NCBI GenBank assembly: GCA_951640195.1
Contig: OX621165.1
Location: forward strand, 1,612,001-1,676,000
Direction of reading: 5' to 3'
DNA from: Porpolomopsis calyptriformis
Lineage: Eukaryota; Basidiomycota; Agaricomycetes; Agaricales; Hygrophoraceae
Length of the DNA stretch: 64,000 bases
Shown: positions 1-11,486 of the stretch, piece after piece
Layout: each line of letters opens with the position of its first letter
How positions within the stretch are numbered: the first letter of the stretch is position 1
Notes under the pieces: generated by a model
Seen by the model: only the letters and a program-made list of their open reading frames with translations
What the model was told of the DNA's origin: nothing
The model's database searches: none
Translations under genes and position numbers: made by a program

Positions 1-3000
1 AGAATTGAATATCATCCTTCTCGCCCTCCATACTGATACGGAGCAATATCCGGCCTTGAGTGTCCAGCGTCTTCCAGACGTCATGCGCCAAAAAGTCACC
101 ATAGTGTCGAGGATCCAAACAAATATATTCTCGGCCGACAGTGTCATGCTTACCCACGAGCGCGCGATCTCTGATACTGACCATGAGCCAAAGAGCCTTG
201 TCAACAGATATGTCAAACGTCTCGTCCCCTGCAAGTGTATCATCAGCTTATGTATCAAGTATACGCGAGAAAACCGACTAACAGCGAGGATTGAGAGTCT
301 CGTAAACGGTCCGAGTCTTGGCTAATCGGTTGCCACCCTCATCGCTCAGAGTGACGAATGTATCAAGCTTGGACGAGGGACTGCTATCCAGCGGTACAAG
401 ACCTTCTGCCATAACGATCTTCACCGTGAACAAAAATCGAGGTCGTTCAACCTTCTCAGGAACGGGTGGGCCATACCGCTCCAGGACATCGGCAATCTTG
501 TCCGCTTGCATTTGGTTATACATGTTATCGAGTAACTTTCGAGCAGCCTCGATATTGTTGAGTTTTACGCAAGATTCTGGTTGGAAGTTGAACGGTTCGG
601 CTTTCTTCTCGCCTGTAAGAGCCAGCTGCCTCGCTTTTTCAAGCCATGCAGATGTTCTCTGCGGTTGGAGGTAATCGGTTGGACGGGGGAACATTTCGGC
701 CATGAATAACTCTTCCACGCTTCGGCAATACTTTTCTATGGCGTTTGAGATGGTCTAGCAATTCCAATATTGAATTGAGCGTGGCCCATTCAGTCGCTAT
801 TGTCCCATACCTTTGATAAGCTGGTGTAAAAACGTGCTTCCTGATATTCATCTTCCCACTGAAGCTCTTGCAAGAAATTAATCGGGCTCCGAAGAGAATC
901 GAATAAATCGACGATGGATGAGCTATGACCTTCGGGTCCCTCTGCGTGGAACTGCGACAGTGAAAACAGGGATGACTAGTCTAAAGAAAACCGGCTAAAT
1001 TTGAATTACCTTGTCGGCAGCTATAGCCTAGAAAAAATGTTGAGTTGAATGCTAAGGAGTTGGCATATAAATTATTTACTGCTGATACCCATTGTCCAGT
1101 TTTCCCATCCGTATTGATAAGCCACTGGCGAGCGTAAGGCTCGAAAAATACGCCGAGAGTAAAATCAATATATCCACTAAGACACCAAGTTTATGTGAAA
1201 CATCTATGTAGAAAGGAGAGATCACTCACGAAGGGCAGAATGAACTGTACATCCCCAACAATGTTTTTGTCCTACGATAAAGCGCGAATATATCATGAAT
1301 GGGTACGTCAGGTGTGGGTTCATTCATCGAAGCGTCAAACAATCGCTTTTGGGAGTTCTGGAGATCCTTTATAAAAAGAGGAATTTGCACCTCAATGACG
1401 AGTGAAACTACATCAAGGTGGCTGTACAAACAATGAGCACACGACCATTGTAGTTTCATTTATGAAAGCTATCTTACCCGAGAAGTGGTTCAGGAAACCT
1501 CTTATCTAGCAACTTGGCAGTCTTTTCAATCTCGTCGGTGGCAAGAAGCAGCGGTAGAGCCCGGTTAACTCCAGGCGCTGCTCGCAACTCTTCCATCTTA
1601 TCATTGTAGCGGAGAGCGGCTGTTTCTCGTATTCGTTCTTGCACGTCAGCTAAGCGAGCCTTGACATCGACGTCAAAACGCTGAAGGAGACCACTAACTC
1701 GTACATGTTCTAGGACGGATATGTACGGTTCCACTTCCGCAAGTTTCAAGTTGGGTAGCGTGTCCATAGCATGATAAAGACAAGATAGAAAAATGTTGAA
1801 CAGGCTGCCATAGACGCTGCAGAGATATTCGGACTGTCGAAGATGTAAACATAAGAGAAACAGTTAACAGACACGGACCCACATCTGCGATTGGCCATTT
1901 TTCAAAATCCGTATCTTGCATGGCTTTGGCAGTCGTTTGCAAAGCCTCGGGCACACACTCCAAAGGAACCTCGTTGCGTTCGTAAAACTGCCTAACTAGG
2001 TCCAGGAAACAGGTAGCGCGGTAGGATTGTCCGATTCGCCATCGTAGCGCACATTCGTTGATCAGTTCGATATGGGAGGCAGACAGGATCCCCAATGACA
2101 CTTCTTCGTTATCGTCAACCTCGGGGCTGAGCATTTTTTCCAGATCTGCCACTAGACAACATTCCAGTAAACGCTGGTAGAATTTCTTGGGGTTAGGAGG
2201 GATGTATGTGAAGTGGTGGCCAACAGGGACTTCGTCATCATCACCGCCACCATCCATATAATGACCACTCATTCCATCTGCACTAAAGTCAGGGGTTCCG
2301 GCAAAGAAGGAACGCCGGCTGCCGACAGAATCATGGCGAGATGCTCCTCCTGGCGATGTAGGTTCTCGTGAAGAATATACAGACACTGGTCGGGGATTTG
2401 TAGTTTGGAAGTTGGGAGCGAAATCAGAAGCGGTGGATTTGGCAAGCTCCGGGTTTGTTTTCAACATTTGCACCATAAGTTGCGAGAGGTGTGATGTCTC
2501 TAACGTACGCCAATACTGCCATGCCGCATCACTTTCAAAGTCGTCTCGTCGGCCTGGGAATGGTGCACCGGCATTGATGTTTTTCAGACACGTCTATTAT
2601 ATTTTCGAGTTTCAGTCGACATTCAGTTGCATGCCACGTACTCACTTTCAGGTCACTTAAAGCAGCCTGTGGGAAAGATGGTAAGGTAGAAATCATGCAA
2701 ACACGATAGAATGTTATCCCACCTTTTCCGTGCAAAACTGTCTGAGCTGGTCTACTTCCCTCTGAAGATTCCCCTCGGAAATCTTGAATAGCTGGCCGAC
2801 CATCCGCACGAGCGGCATGTCCCTTGTGCTACTTCCGACGTTTGCACTCGACAATGCTGAGTCCCGATCTCGAGAAGTTGATGCTGAATCATATCCAGAG
2901 TCATTAGCCCCCTGTGGAGGGGTCAACTTGGTGACATAATTTTCCAGCCGCGAGAGAAGTTCTGGGGAAACATGGCCAAGACCCCGCAGACATTCACGTA

Positions 3001-3723
3001 GCATCTTCACGAACTGCGAAATCTGATTATTTAGTTCGATTTTCCACCCGTCGCCGGCAAGTGATGGCTCCTTCTTCAAGACACCAGTAGCATGAGTAGC
3101 AAACATCAAGATAAGCTCCTCGACCTTTCTGTTTTCCTTCATCTGCCGTTTGAATGAGTCGTTCTTGAACTGACCATAGAATACAGCCATTGTTCTTCGG
3201 ATGAGCTGGTCGGAATAGCTTTGGAGCGGGATCAGCCCGTGACGTTTGGACAGTAAGAATATATGAGCATCACGCACGCAGGATCTTTTCCCATTGCAAT
3301 ATCTTGCAGCTTCTGTTCTAGCACTTTCAAGAGTTTCTCGGGAAACTTGACACCTTTCGACCCATCTCTGGTAATGGTGTCCTTGACGAGATCACCAATG
3401 GAAAAAATCGAACTGGAGATAGCGCCCTGCAGCCGTGAGTGATGCTCTTTCTCTCGCACTTCTGCAATATTGGAAGTATCCGCGACTTTGGGCAAAATGA
3501 CATAACCGAGTATGCTGTATGATAGATACCATCAGAAGAGGTAGACTGAGAGGGAGTAGATCCGTTCTTACGCAACGCGCAAAACATAGCTATGTTGTGT
3601 CGATTTCAGAGGAATTTCTGTGTTGAGGAATGTATAAACGAACCTGAATAACTCTTCGTCCGTGACGCGATATTTTGACAGTCGTTTCTCGTGGGCGAAA
3701 CTATTTTGGCTTCGCTTGGACAT
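1..3723 (-). CDS. Munc13-like MUN/C2-domain exocytosis protein (C-terminus off the left edge)
   Basis: A multi-exon gene reading leftwards that continues beyond base 1. The predicted start is the ATG at 3723 (MSKRSQNSFAHEKR); the frame is open further upstream but only from a TTG. The N-terminal exons read TDEELFRFVYTFLNTEIPL and then a helical region (3495-2714). A Ser/Asp/Gly-rich linker lies near 2400-2220, followed by the MUN-type region (2200-1474, with FLDLVRQFYERNEVPLECV). A C2 domain (about 480 to 1) starts with RFLFTVKIVMAEGLVPLDSS and continues through an intron with DETFDISVDKALWLMVSIRD. Proteins of this build (DUF810, MHD1, C2, MHD2) are fungal Munc13/Ync13 relatives acting in vesicle priming and exocytosis at sites of growth. 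MHD2 would lie outside the window. Family assignment is by pattern recognition; exact splice sites were not all resolved. Confidence 0.82.
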
Positions 3724-3917
3724 AGATGATTCAGAATATTGTGGCCCGAACCAAGACAATTGGAAGATGAGAAATCTAAGCAGTTATTTGTGGATTGCAA
3801 AAGGAGATGAGGCTGCGCTGAATACCTCCAAGCAACCTGAATTGACGCCACTGACTACGTAAGATTTCCTACCTAAGCGATCGACTTTGGTTGACTGAGC
3901 GGTAGTATTGCGATTTC

Positions 3918-5010
3918 ACGCTAAGTTTCAACCTTTTTGCCTTCAACACGATCACCAAATTTCTTATACATCATAGCGGCAACTTTCCATCAAGCAGGAT
4001 GACCTTCCCAATCACCGAAAGTTGTGTGTCGCATGGTAAGGGACATTGACTATATAACATAAGAACCTTACCATTCCTTGGTAGTCGCCAATAGTGTAGT
4101 GCGAGAGGCTGGAGTTACTTGTAAGCAAATACACATGGTCAGTAAGATGCAGTTGATCAATCTTGAATCAGACTTACAGGCGAGGTCACCTCCCTTGTTG
4201 ACGTTTTGTCCATGGAAAGGAAGTCTGCGAGACCATGGAAAGCTGAGGGACAAGATTCAAGGATGAATACTTAGATAAATCGGAGATGACGTCAAAGGTG
4301 TCGGGTTCGAGGTTGAAGAGATAAGCAGACCGCCACGCCAAAGAGGGTCATTACTACCTCCAAATCAGGATGTCAACGAAATTCCTTGCGGATGATAACG
4401 AAAGACCTGGCTCATCTACATCAGACCATTCCCAGATACCGGGAATTCAGGATGCCGGTTCGTAGACCGAGTGTGGTTGCAGTTAATACTGCGCACCTGC
4501 CACGCAGAACGGTTGTCTTGTAATGTCACGGCAGAGACTGCGGGCGGGCTGGCGAATGATGGGGTCAATTATAGGGAATCACGGTGCGTTGTGAATCAGA
4601 TAAACTGCGGATTTGGGCACAGAGAATACCAAGAGAATGTCACGAACTTTTATTGGGTCCTCGTAGGAAGTTTTTTGCTACGAGGACCGAGGGATAGCAG
4701 TCTAGATGGAGCTGAGACATATAACAGTTCATTACCCGCGTAGTTGTGACAAACACAGCTGTGTGATGAGGTGAAAGACTTTCTCGGCCGATGGCATGGC
4801 CACTGTGGGCAGGAAGAACGCATTGTCCAGCTGCGGAAGGAATCGTTAGTCACAATCTGGACGATCTTCCGAATGTTTGCCCCGAATAGTCAAACGAAAA
4901 TCCTAAACCATTCGATTGGTCCAAATAAGTCAACTCAACTCTCTCTCTCTTGTGAATCTCATCGCGGGTTTGTCACTTTAAGTTTCGTTCAAGCAGCATA
5001 ATGGGGTGAC
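3918..5010 (-). pseudogene. Unidentified minus-strand coding remnant with an in-frame stop
   Basis: Between the Munc13-like gene and the helicase, the minus strand shows pieces of protein-like sequence separated by plausible short introns. One piece near 4840-4740 reads FFLPTVAMPSAEKVFHLIT. Another near 4310-4260 reads SAYLFNLEPDTFDVISDLS. A third near 4250-4080 reads PFHGQNVNKGGDLA, then after an intron HYTIGDYQGM. The last reads MRHTTFGDWEGHPA, a TGA stop, then WKVAAMMYKKFGDRVEGKK ending at about 3918. The TGA interrupts otherwise open sequence, which suggests a decayed gene or gene tail. I do not recognise the family. It could instead be a real gene ending at that TGA, or chance open sequence. 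Confidence 0.3.
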
Positions 5011-5141
5011 TGCGGGAAGTCAACTCACATTATTCGACATGAGGCATTGTCTGGGCAAGATGATAATGTTCACGTAAATAATAAATGGTACGACCAGCTT
5101 TGCAGATCCTCTTACAGCTTCGCGAATAGGTCCCTTAACCA

Positions 5142-8100
5142 ATGCCAGACTTAGAAGGCTTTGACGATATCGATGGGTTGCCAGCGGATACCAAAGCACC
5201 ATCCTTCGCCACAGCGGCTAAGGCGCTGAAGTACTTGGATGCCAATTGGTATGTGCGAGTTAGTCGGAAGGCAAGATGGATGGATCTGATTGGGGATTAC
5301 GCGGGCGACGAACCATTCATTCTGGATGGTATTCCCTAAAGCCTTTGGGTTGCTGGCAAAAACTCATTACATTTGTCTAGGCGAATCACTTATACAACTT
5401 GTCCTTGACGATTCTTTACTTGCCCTAGGGCGCCCAAATTGTGAGTAGATGCCTACATTCAGAAGCAAAGGTGTTGCAACTTGCTTTTCCCGTCTAGCTA
5501 TCGATTTTCAAATTCTACATGCTCTCTACACACTGGAGAATATATTGAACGCATTTCTCACGCGTTCTGCGGTTTTCGAGATTGTCTTTTGGGAAGGTAT
5601 GATTGGTTTTTACACGTTTCCGCGCCACTGTGTGACTTGGGTGCCTTAGACCTTCGACATCTGACTATCCTAACGGGTCAATCCACAAGCGTAGTCAGAG
5701 CCCGCGCGTTTGCTCGGAGAATGTTGTTCAATCATCTTCTAACACTACCAATTCCCATTCACACATTTACGGGAACAACTGATCCAGGCTGGATTCAACT
5801 TCAAAACGTTATGAAGGCACTGCTTCACTCTTTTCTTCGGTCTTCGTTAAAGTCTGATGACAATGATAGCCGATGTTCATAATGCTCAATGACGGTGGTG
5901 TCCTGGGTGACAACACTGCTTTTGCAGCGGAACGTTTGCTTACCCAGCGCGCCTTTCTTTTCGAGGTCCTCTCAAGAGGGCTCGCAATCTCCTTGCTTAA
6001 AGGAGCAGAATTTCAGGATTCAAAGGTCTATACCAGTTGGTTTGCAACTGTTTGAAGTAATCTTACATTCTGTCTTTAGATTTTATCATTCGTGTTCGAA
6101 CAAAGTAGCAGCGGGAAGGAAGCCAAGCTTGCTGCTTCGCTAACCGCCGCCATAACTGCTGCTAGGTCGTCTTTGGATCATCACGAAATCGAAAGCCGAC
6201 ATCGGATTGAGACAACTCCGCTCTCTTCAACCATAAAAGTACAGAACAATCTCGAACAGTGGTTGGTTGATTGCTGTCGACTCCTTCATCCCATGCTTTG
6301 TTCCCAAGTCGACTTTGATCTCGTTTTCTTATTCATTATCCACTGTCTTGTGCTGGATGCGATCCCAGTTGAAGATAGGGCCAGGCCAAAAGAGATTCTC
6401 AATCCAGAATTGATCTCTTATATGTCCAAGTCTTTCTTGCCCCAAATCTTCCTCGCCGGAGAATGTGCCACATCTTCCACAACTCTCGTCCCTCACATCG
6501 ATGGACGAGTTTTGGCATCGTTGATTAAGTGTCTCATCACGAGTTGCATTGGCCACCATCTGGATATTGAACAGATTGTTGGAACAAATGCTTGCCGACG
6601 TGCCTCTGCCATATGGTCGTCAGCATTCTCAAGAGTTTCCTTACCCGATCTTGTCAAATTTGCAAGCCGCTTCCCCTTACCTCAATCACAACAAGAGCTC
6701 GCAGGTACCAATACAAAACCCCTTCAGCTCCTTCCATTCTCGAACGATACCTTTAACGCTGAACTCTCATCAATAATAATCGCAACTGGTGACCTGAATC
6801 AAGATCAACTTGAGCTCTCTACTAAGGATGATCATTTTCATCTTGGCCTTCGTCGTGGTATCACCTTCCCTGATACTCAGCACTGGCATGACATCAATAA
6901 GGCCATTCTGCCGCGGCACCTTGGTGGCGAGGATCCGAAGCCTCAGACCCAATATGAGAAGGGGCGAGCCCTTAGGCGAACTCAGCGATTTATGGCTACG
7001 TTGCAGAAACATGCTGGAACGCTAACAGGGGCGTCCGGAAGTATCTTACAGCAGATTGTGATACCTCCAGTTAGCTCTAAAGGGAGGGACCACATCAAGA
7101 AGCGTCAGGTCGGTGATCAACATTTCTTATATTAATATTAGTAACAACTGGGCGTAGAGTAAGGTTCCCCGCTCTTCAAATGCGTCCAACCAAAAGGCGA
7201 AACCTCTTTCGTCTGCGGAACGACTACGCAATAAAATAGCCGATGACAAGGGGGCTCTCAATGACAAAAAGTTGACTCAATCGTGGAAAGAAAATATCAA
7301 CAAAATGATGAAGATGTCTCCTCTCAAGCGGATGGATTGGTTGAAGACGTTGGAAAGGAACAAAGAATTTCACACTCCATCCCTTGCCACTGAATTCCAG
7401 CTATTTACGTTGCACCTTCACCTCACACTCTGGATAGATGATGATGCTCGCGAAACTGATGCCGCCCGGGATCGATACACAGTGGCTATTATTCGACTGG
7501 TTAAAAGTATTGCCGATCAAAACACTGTCACACCAACTGTCTCCAAAGCACTTTCGTCAGTGCTGATTACTCTCGGACTTGCTGATTATGTCCCAACACT
7601 CGCGACTCCTTCTCTTGCGGACGATAAGCCCATCCACTTTGATTTTGTGAAGCTCCTCAGATCCAAGACTGGCAATACATCGTATTACGAATTCATGAGG
7701 ATCAAAGAGCATCCTGTTATTTGGCAGTTGCGTCTTTTCGGCGAATATATGGATCGCAGCATGGATAGTCAGCCAGATCCACGTGTCAGCTTTGAGCCTG
7801 ATGCATGGCAGAGGACGGTGCTAGACGCTATAGACGAGAATGCTTCGCTGCTTGTGATCGGTTAGTGGCTGAGGCCTGTTATCCTGGCTGTTTGTCTCAT
7901 TTCCTTCCTTTAGCACCAACCAGTGCTGGTAAAACCTTTATCAGCTTCTACGCCATGGAGAAAGTGTTGCGAGAGTCTGATGATGGAATATTGGTGTACA
8001 TCGCACCAACCAAGGCACTCGTGACTCAAATTGCGGCTGAGATATATGCCCGATTCAGCAAAAACCTCAATGGCCGTTCGTTCTTCTATCTACTTACTCG

Positions 8101-11100
8101 AACATTACGCCTGAATGAAATCTTTAGGAAGTTGTTGGGCCGTTCATACTCGTGATTATCGGATCAATAATCCTCTAAATTGCCAAATTCTGGTCACGGT
8201 TCCGGAAGTTCTGGGCATCCTGCTCTTGTCACCTCCAATGGCCCGGGTGTGGACCCCTCGGATCAAAAGGCGCGTCTTGTGATACAAGCCAACTTGTCAC
8301 TAAAATTTCCTTTTCAGAATCGTTCTTGATGAGATTCATTCAATAGGCCAGCAAGAAGGCGGCGCAATATGGGAGCAGATTATCCTCCTGGCCCTCTGCC
8401 CGATTATGTGAGTTTCACCCTAACATTGCACCCATTTCGTAACCTCTCGCCTAGTGGGCTGTCTGCAACAATTGGGTCCCCCGAAAAGTTCAATGAATGG
8501 CTACGCTCTGTACAAGATGCTCATGGTAATTAAAATGCTGTTTAGCTTCCATTTTGACCCACTGATTATTCTCTGCTCCATCCAGGCCACAAATATATCT
8601 ATATTCACCACCAACATCGGTACTCCCATCTCCGCAAATTCTATTATGATCTCCAGACGAATCCTCGGCTGCCGTTTGCTGGTCTTAACAGTCACAAGTC
8701 GAGTAATCGAGCCCGTTTCCTTCACCCCGTTGCCATGCTGTCTTTCGGAACTCGCGCGCTTCCTTCTGACCTCGCTTTCGAGGCATCAGACACGCTGACC
8801 TTGCATCGAGCATTGGTTGCCCAGAAGGATGGAATGTCTGCAGACATCGACATGCTTGAACCAACCACATTCTTCCAAGATCCGGTCCTCTTGCGTCAAA
8901 AGGATATTATTCGTTACGAACATGCTTTGAAGAAAGTTGTCACTCAAATGGCCAAGGAATATGATCCTCAACAAGCCAACTCCCCATTATATAACGTTAT
9001 CAACACTCTCAGCGATCAAGCATTGTCACAGGCTGCAAAGGGTATTTCTCCCTCCGTAGAATCTTTCAAGTCAAACTTGATCCATTTGGTTTCCGATCTT
9101 CACGTTGGCGGCCATTTGGTGAGTAGTTTTCGTTTCTGAAGTTATATACAAGCTGACCTTGGTACGTAAGCCCGCCATACTCTTCAATTTCAACAGGACT
9201 GAGTGCGAGATTATGGCAAAAGCCCTTTTGAATAGCCTCGTTGCTGCTGAGGAGAAATGGCGCGAAACAAGTCCGGAATGGAAACAAAAACTTGAGCAAT
9301 TCAATGCATGGCAAAGCGCCTCCAAGGAACGTCAACGCCAAACTGAGAGAGCCAAGAGGCGTCCGAAAGATGTCGACGACCTCCCGGAAACTCAGACTTC
9401 GCCTTGGGAAAATTTTGATCCTAATGATCCATTACCACAATTTTCTTTTGCTGGGAGTCGCACGGGCTACAGTAAATCAGACTTTGAGGAAGATGCTAGC
9501 ACTCTTCGCCGGTTCTCGACTCCGGGCTGGGTCATTGGAGCCTTGCGAAGAGGCATCGCAGTCCACCATGCAGGCATGAATAAAGGGTACAGGACTCTCG
9601 TTGAAAGGCTGGTTTTCGATTGTGTTTTGTAAGGATGGTTTACATGCTGATATTCTCACAGCCTGTTTCGTCGTAGGTTTATACGGGTAGTGATTGCTAC
9701 AGGTTCGCTTTTTTGATCCTTCGTCAGCCACCACAACTCACAATGACATCCAGGAACTTTGGCACTGGGTATCAATGCTCCGACCAAAACCTCTGTGTTC
9801 TGCGGTGATTCACCTTTTTTGACCGCGCTCATGGTAAATCGCTCTTGATTGGTCAATGCAGTTAACTCTTCTCTTAGACATGATATTTCTAGTATCGCCA
9901 ATGCGCAGGACGCGCGGGCCGTCGTGGGTTCGATCTTTTGGGACACGTTGTATTTTACGGTTTACCGATGGACCGAGTGCAGCGAATCATCCTTTCCAAG
10001 CTGCCATCGCTCGGGGGCAGCTTCCCGCTCACGTCTACTCTAATCCTCCGGCTCTTCAACCTCTTGGAAGGCTCGGGTTACCATGAAGGTTCTACCAAAG
10101 CGGTGCGAAGTCTTTTGACGCTGCCCAAGATAAGCCTGGGTTCCGACATGGGCCGAGACCAAGTCCTACATCATGTGCGCTTTAGCATCGAGTACCTTAG
10201 GAGGGCGCGTCTCCTCGATCAGCACGGAAAGCCCATGAATTTCTTCACCCTCGCCAATCACCTGCACTACACTGAGCCAAGTAATTTTGCCCTCGTCGTA
10301 CTTCTTCGTCAGGGCGTCCTCCACCGGATATGCAATCAACCCGAGGCGAAACGGGACTTTATCTCGTTGATGGCACATCTCTTCGGACGACGGTACATCC
10401 CGAAGGTATACTTTACTAAAGATAATCTCGAAGCTATCATCAAGAGATCTCCGTCGATGGTTTTGCTTCCGCCTCTGAGAAACGACGCCAGAGAGGCGCT
10501 AGTCTCCCACGACCAAGAGATCCTTCGAATTTTTACAGCATACGCATTGACATTCGCATCCGAGCACGCCGCGGACCTCGGCCGGGACTGTCAACTACCG
10601 CTGGGCAAGGGAGCCTTCTTGGGTGACGGTGACGGTGACGGTGAGGTCGAGAGCGAGAGCGAGAGCACGGGCACGATGTTCCGCCAGCATCTCCGGGCGA
10701 CCGCGATCCGAGTGACCGCGCGCTCGGTGTTCGTCGCCAACTCTGGCCACACCGACCACACCTTCCGCTCCATCAAGGAGCTGGCGAGCACGGCGCGGAG
10801 GGGCGTCCACCTCGGTGCGCACGCCATTCTGTCCATGGGCCATCTCACTGCCGCCCGGTCCTCGTCCTCGTCCTCGCGGTCGTCGTCGTCGGAATCATCA
10901 TCGGAATCGTCAGAGTCACCTGGAGTCGAGGAAACGAGCTTTGGGCTGAACGCTTACCTGCTCGATTTCTACATCCACGGCCAGACCGCCGCACTCGTGG
11001 CCGCGAACGGGATCAGACGGGGCGAGTTGTGGTACGCGCTGCAGGACTTTGTGCTCTCGCTGAAGGTCATCCGAGGGGCGGTGCTCGAGCTGCTGAAGGC

Positions 11101-11395
11101 GTCCCGCCCGCGTCCACGTCCTGCCCCGAATAAGGGAGGGGCAGGAAGAGGCGAGGAAGAGGCGGAGGCGGAGGATGGTGATCAGCCCGTGGTTTGGTAT
11201 GATTCTTCGGAAGGGTCGGACGGGGAGGAAGGGGAGGGGGAGGGGGAGGAGGAGAGGGAAGTTAGATCAGGTGGAGATGATAAGGCGTCTGTCAAAAAGC
11301 CCGCGCGAGTGTCTGAAGAGGATTGGAAGGTGTATAAGATGATTGATGAGGCTACGAACGAGTTTGACGAGAAATTTAGAGCGATGTGGGCTTGA
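5142..11395 (+). CDS. DDX60-like Ski2-family DExH-box RNA helicase
   Basis: A large multi-exon gene starting at the ATG at 5142 ([18 protein letters not shown]) and stopping at 11395. The N-terminal segment, with [18 protein letters not shown] and later VFEIVFWE, matches the DDX60-type N-terminal region. The helicase core follows. Motif I is APTSAGKT, at 7913-7937 just after an intron; Ia is [13 protein letters not shown]; motif II is DEIH (8328-8339, [12 protein letters not shown]); motif III is SATIGSP near 8460. Motif V has [15 protein letters not shown] near 9690-9790, and motif VI is [11 protein letters not shown] near 9905-9936. The C-terminal part carries acidic, Ser-rich and Glu-rich low-complexity runs (10620-10680, 10857-10920, 11150-11270). 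DDX60 relatives are cytoplasmic RNA helicases linked to exosome and antiviral RNA handling in animals; the fungal role is unknown. The gene converges on the Hsp70 gene, with 91 bases between the stops. Confidence 0.9.
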
Positions 11396-11486
11396 TGAGT
11401 TTATACACAGCTTAGAATGTCCTGATTTCTTCCTGATACTGGCGCATCTAATATTATTAAAATGGGTTTTTGCAAGGTTACAACAT

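Noticed and set aside
5..325. A 106-codon plus-strand open frame at the left edge
   Set aside because: It is antisense to the C2 domain of the Munc13-like gene, which has clear family motifs on the minus strand.
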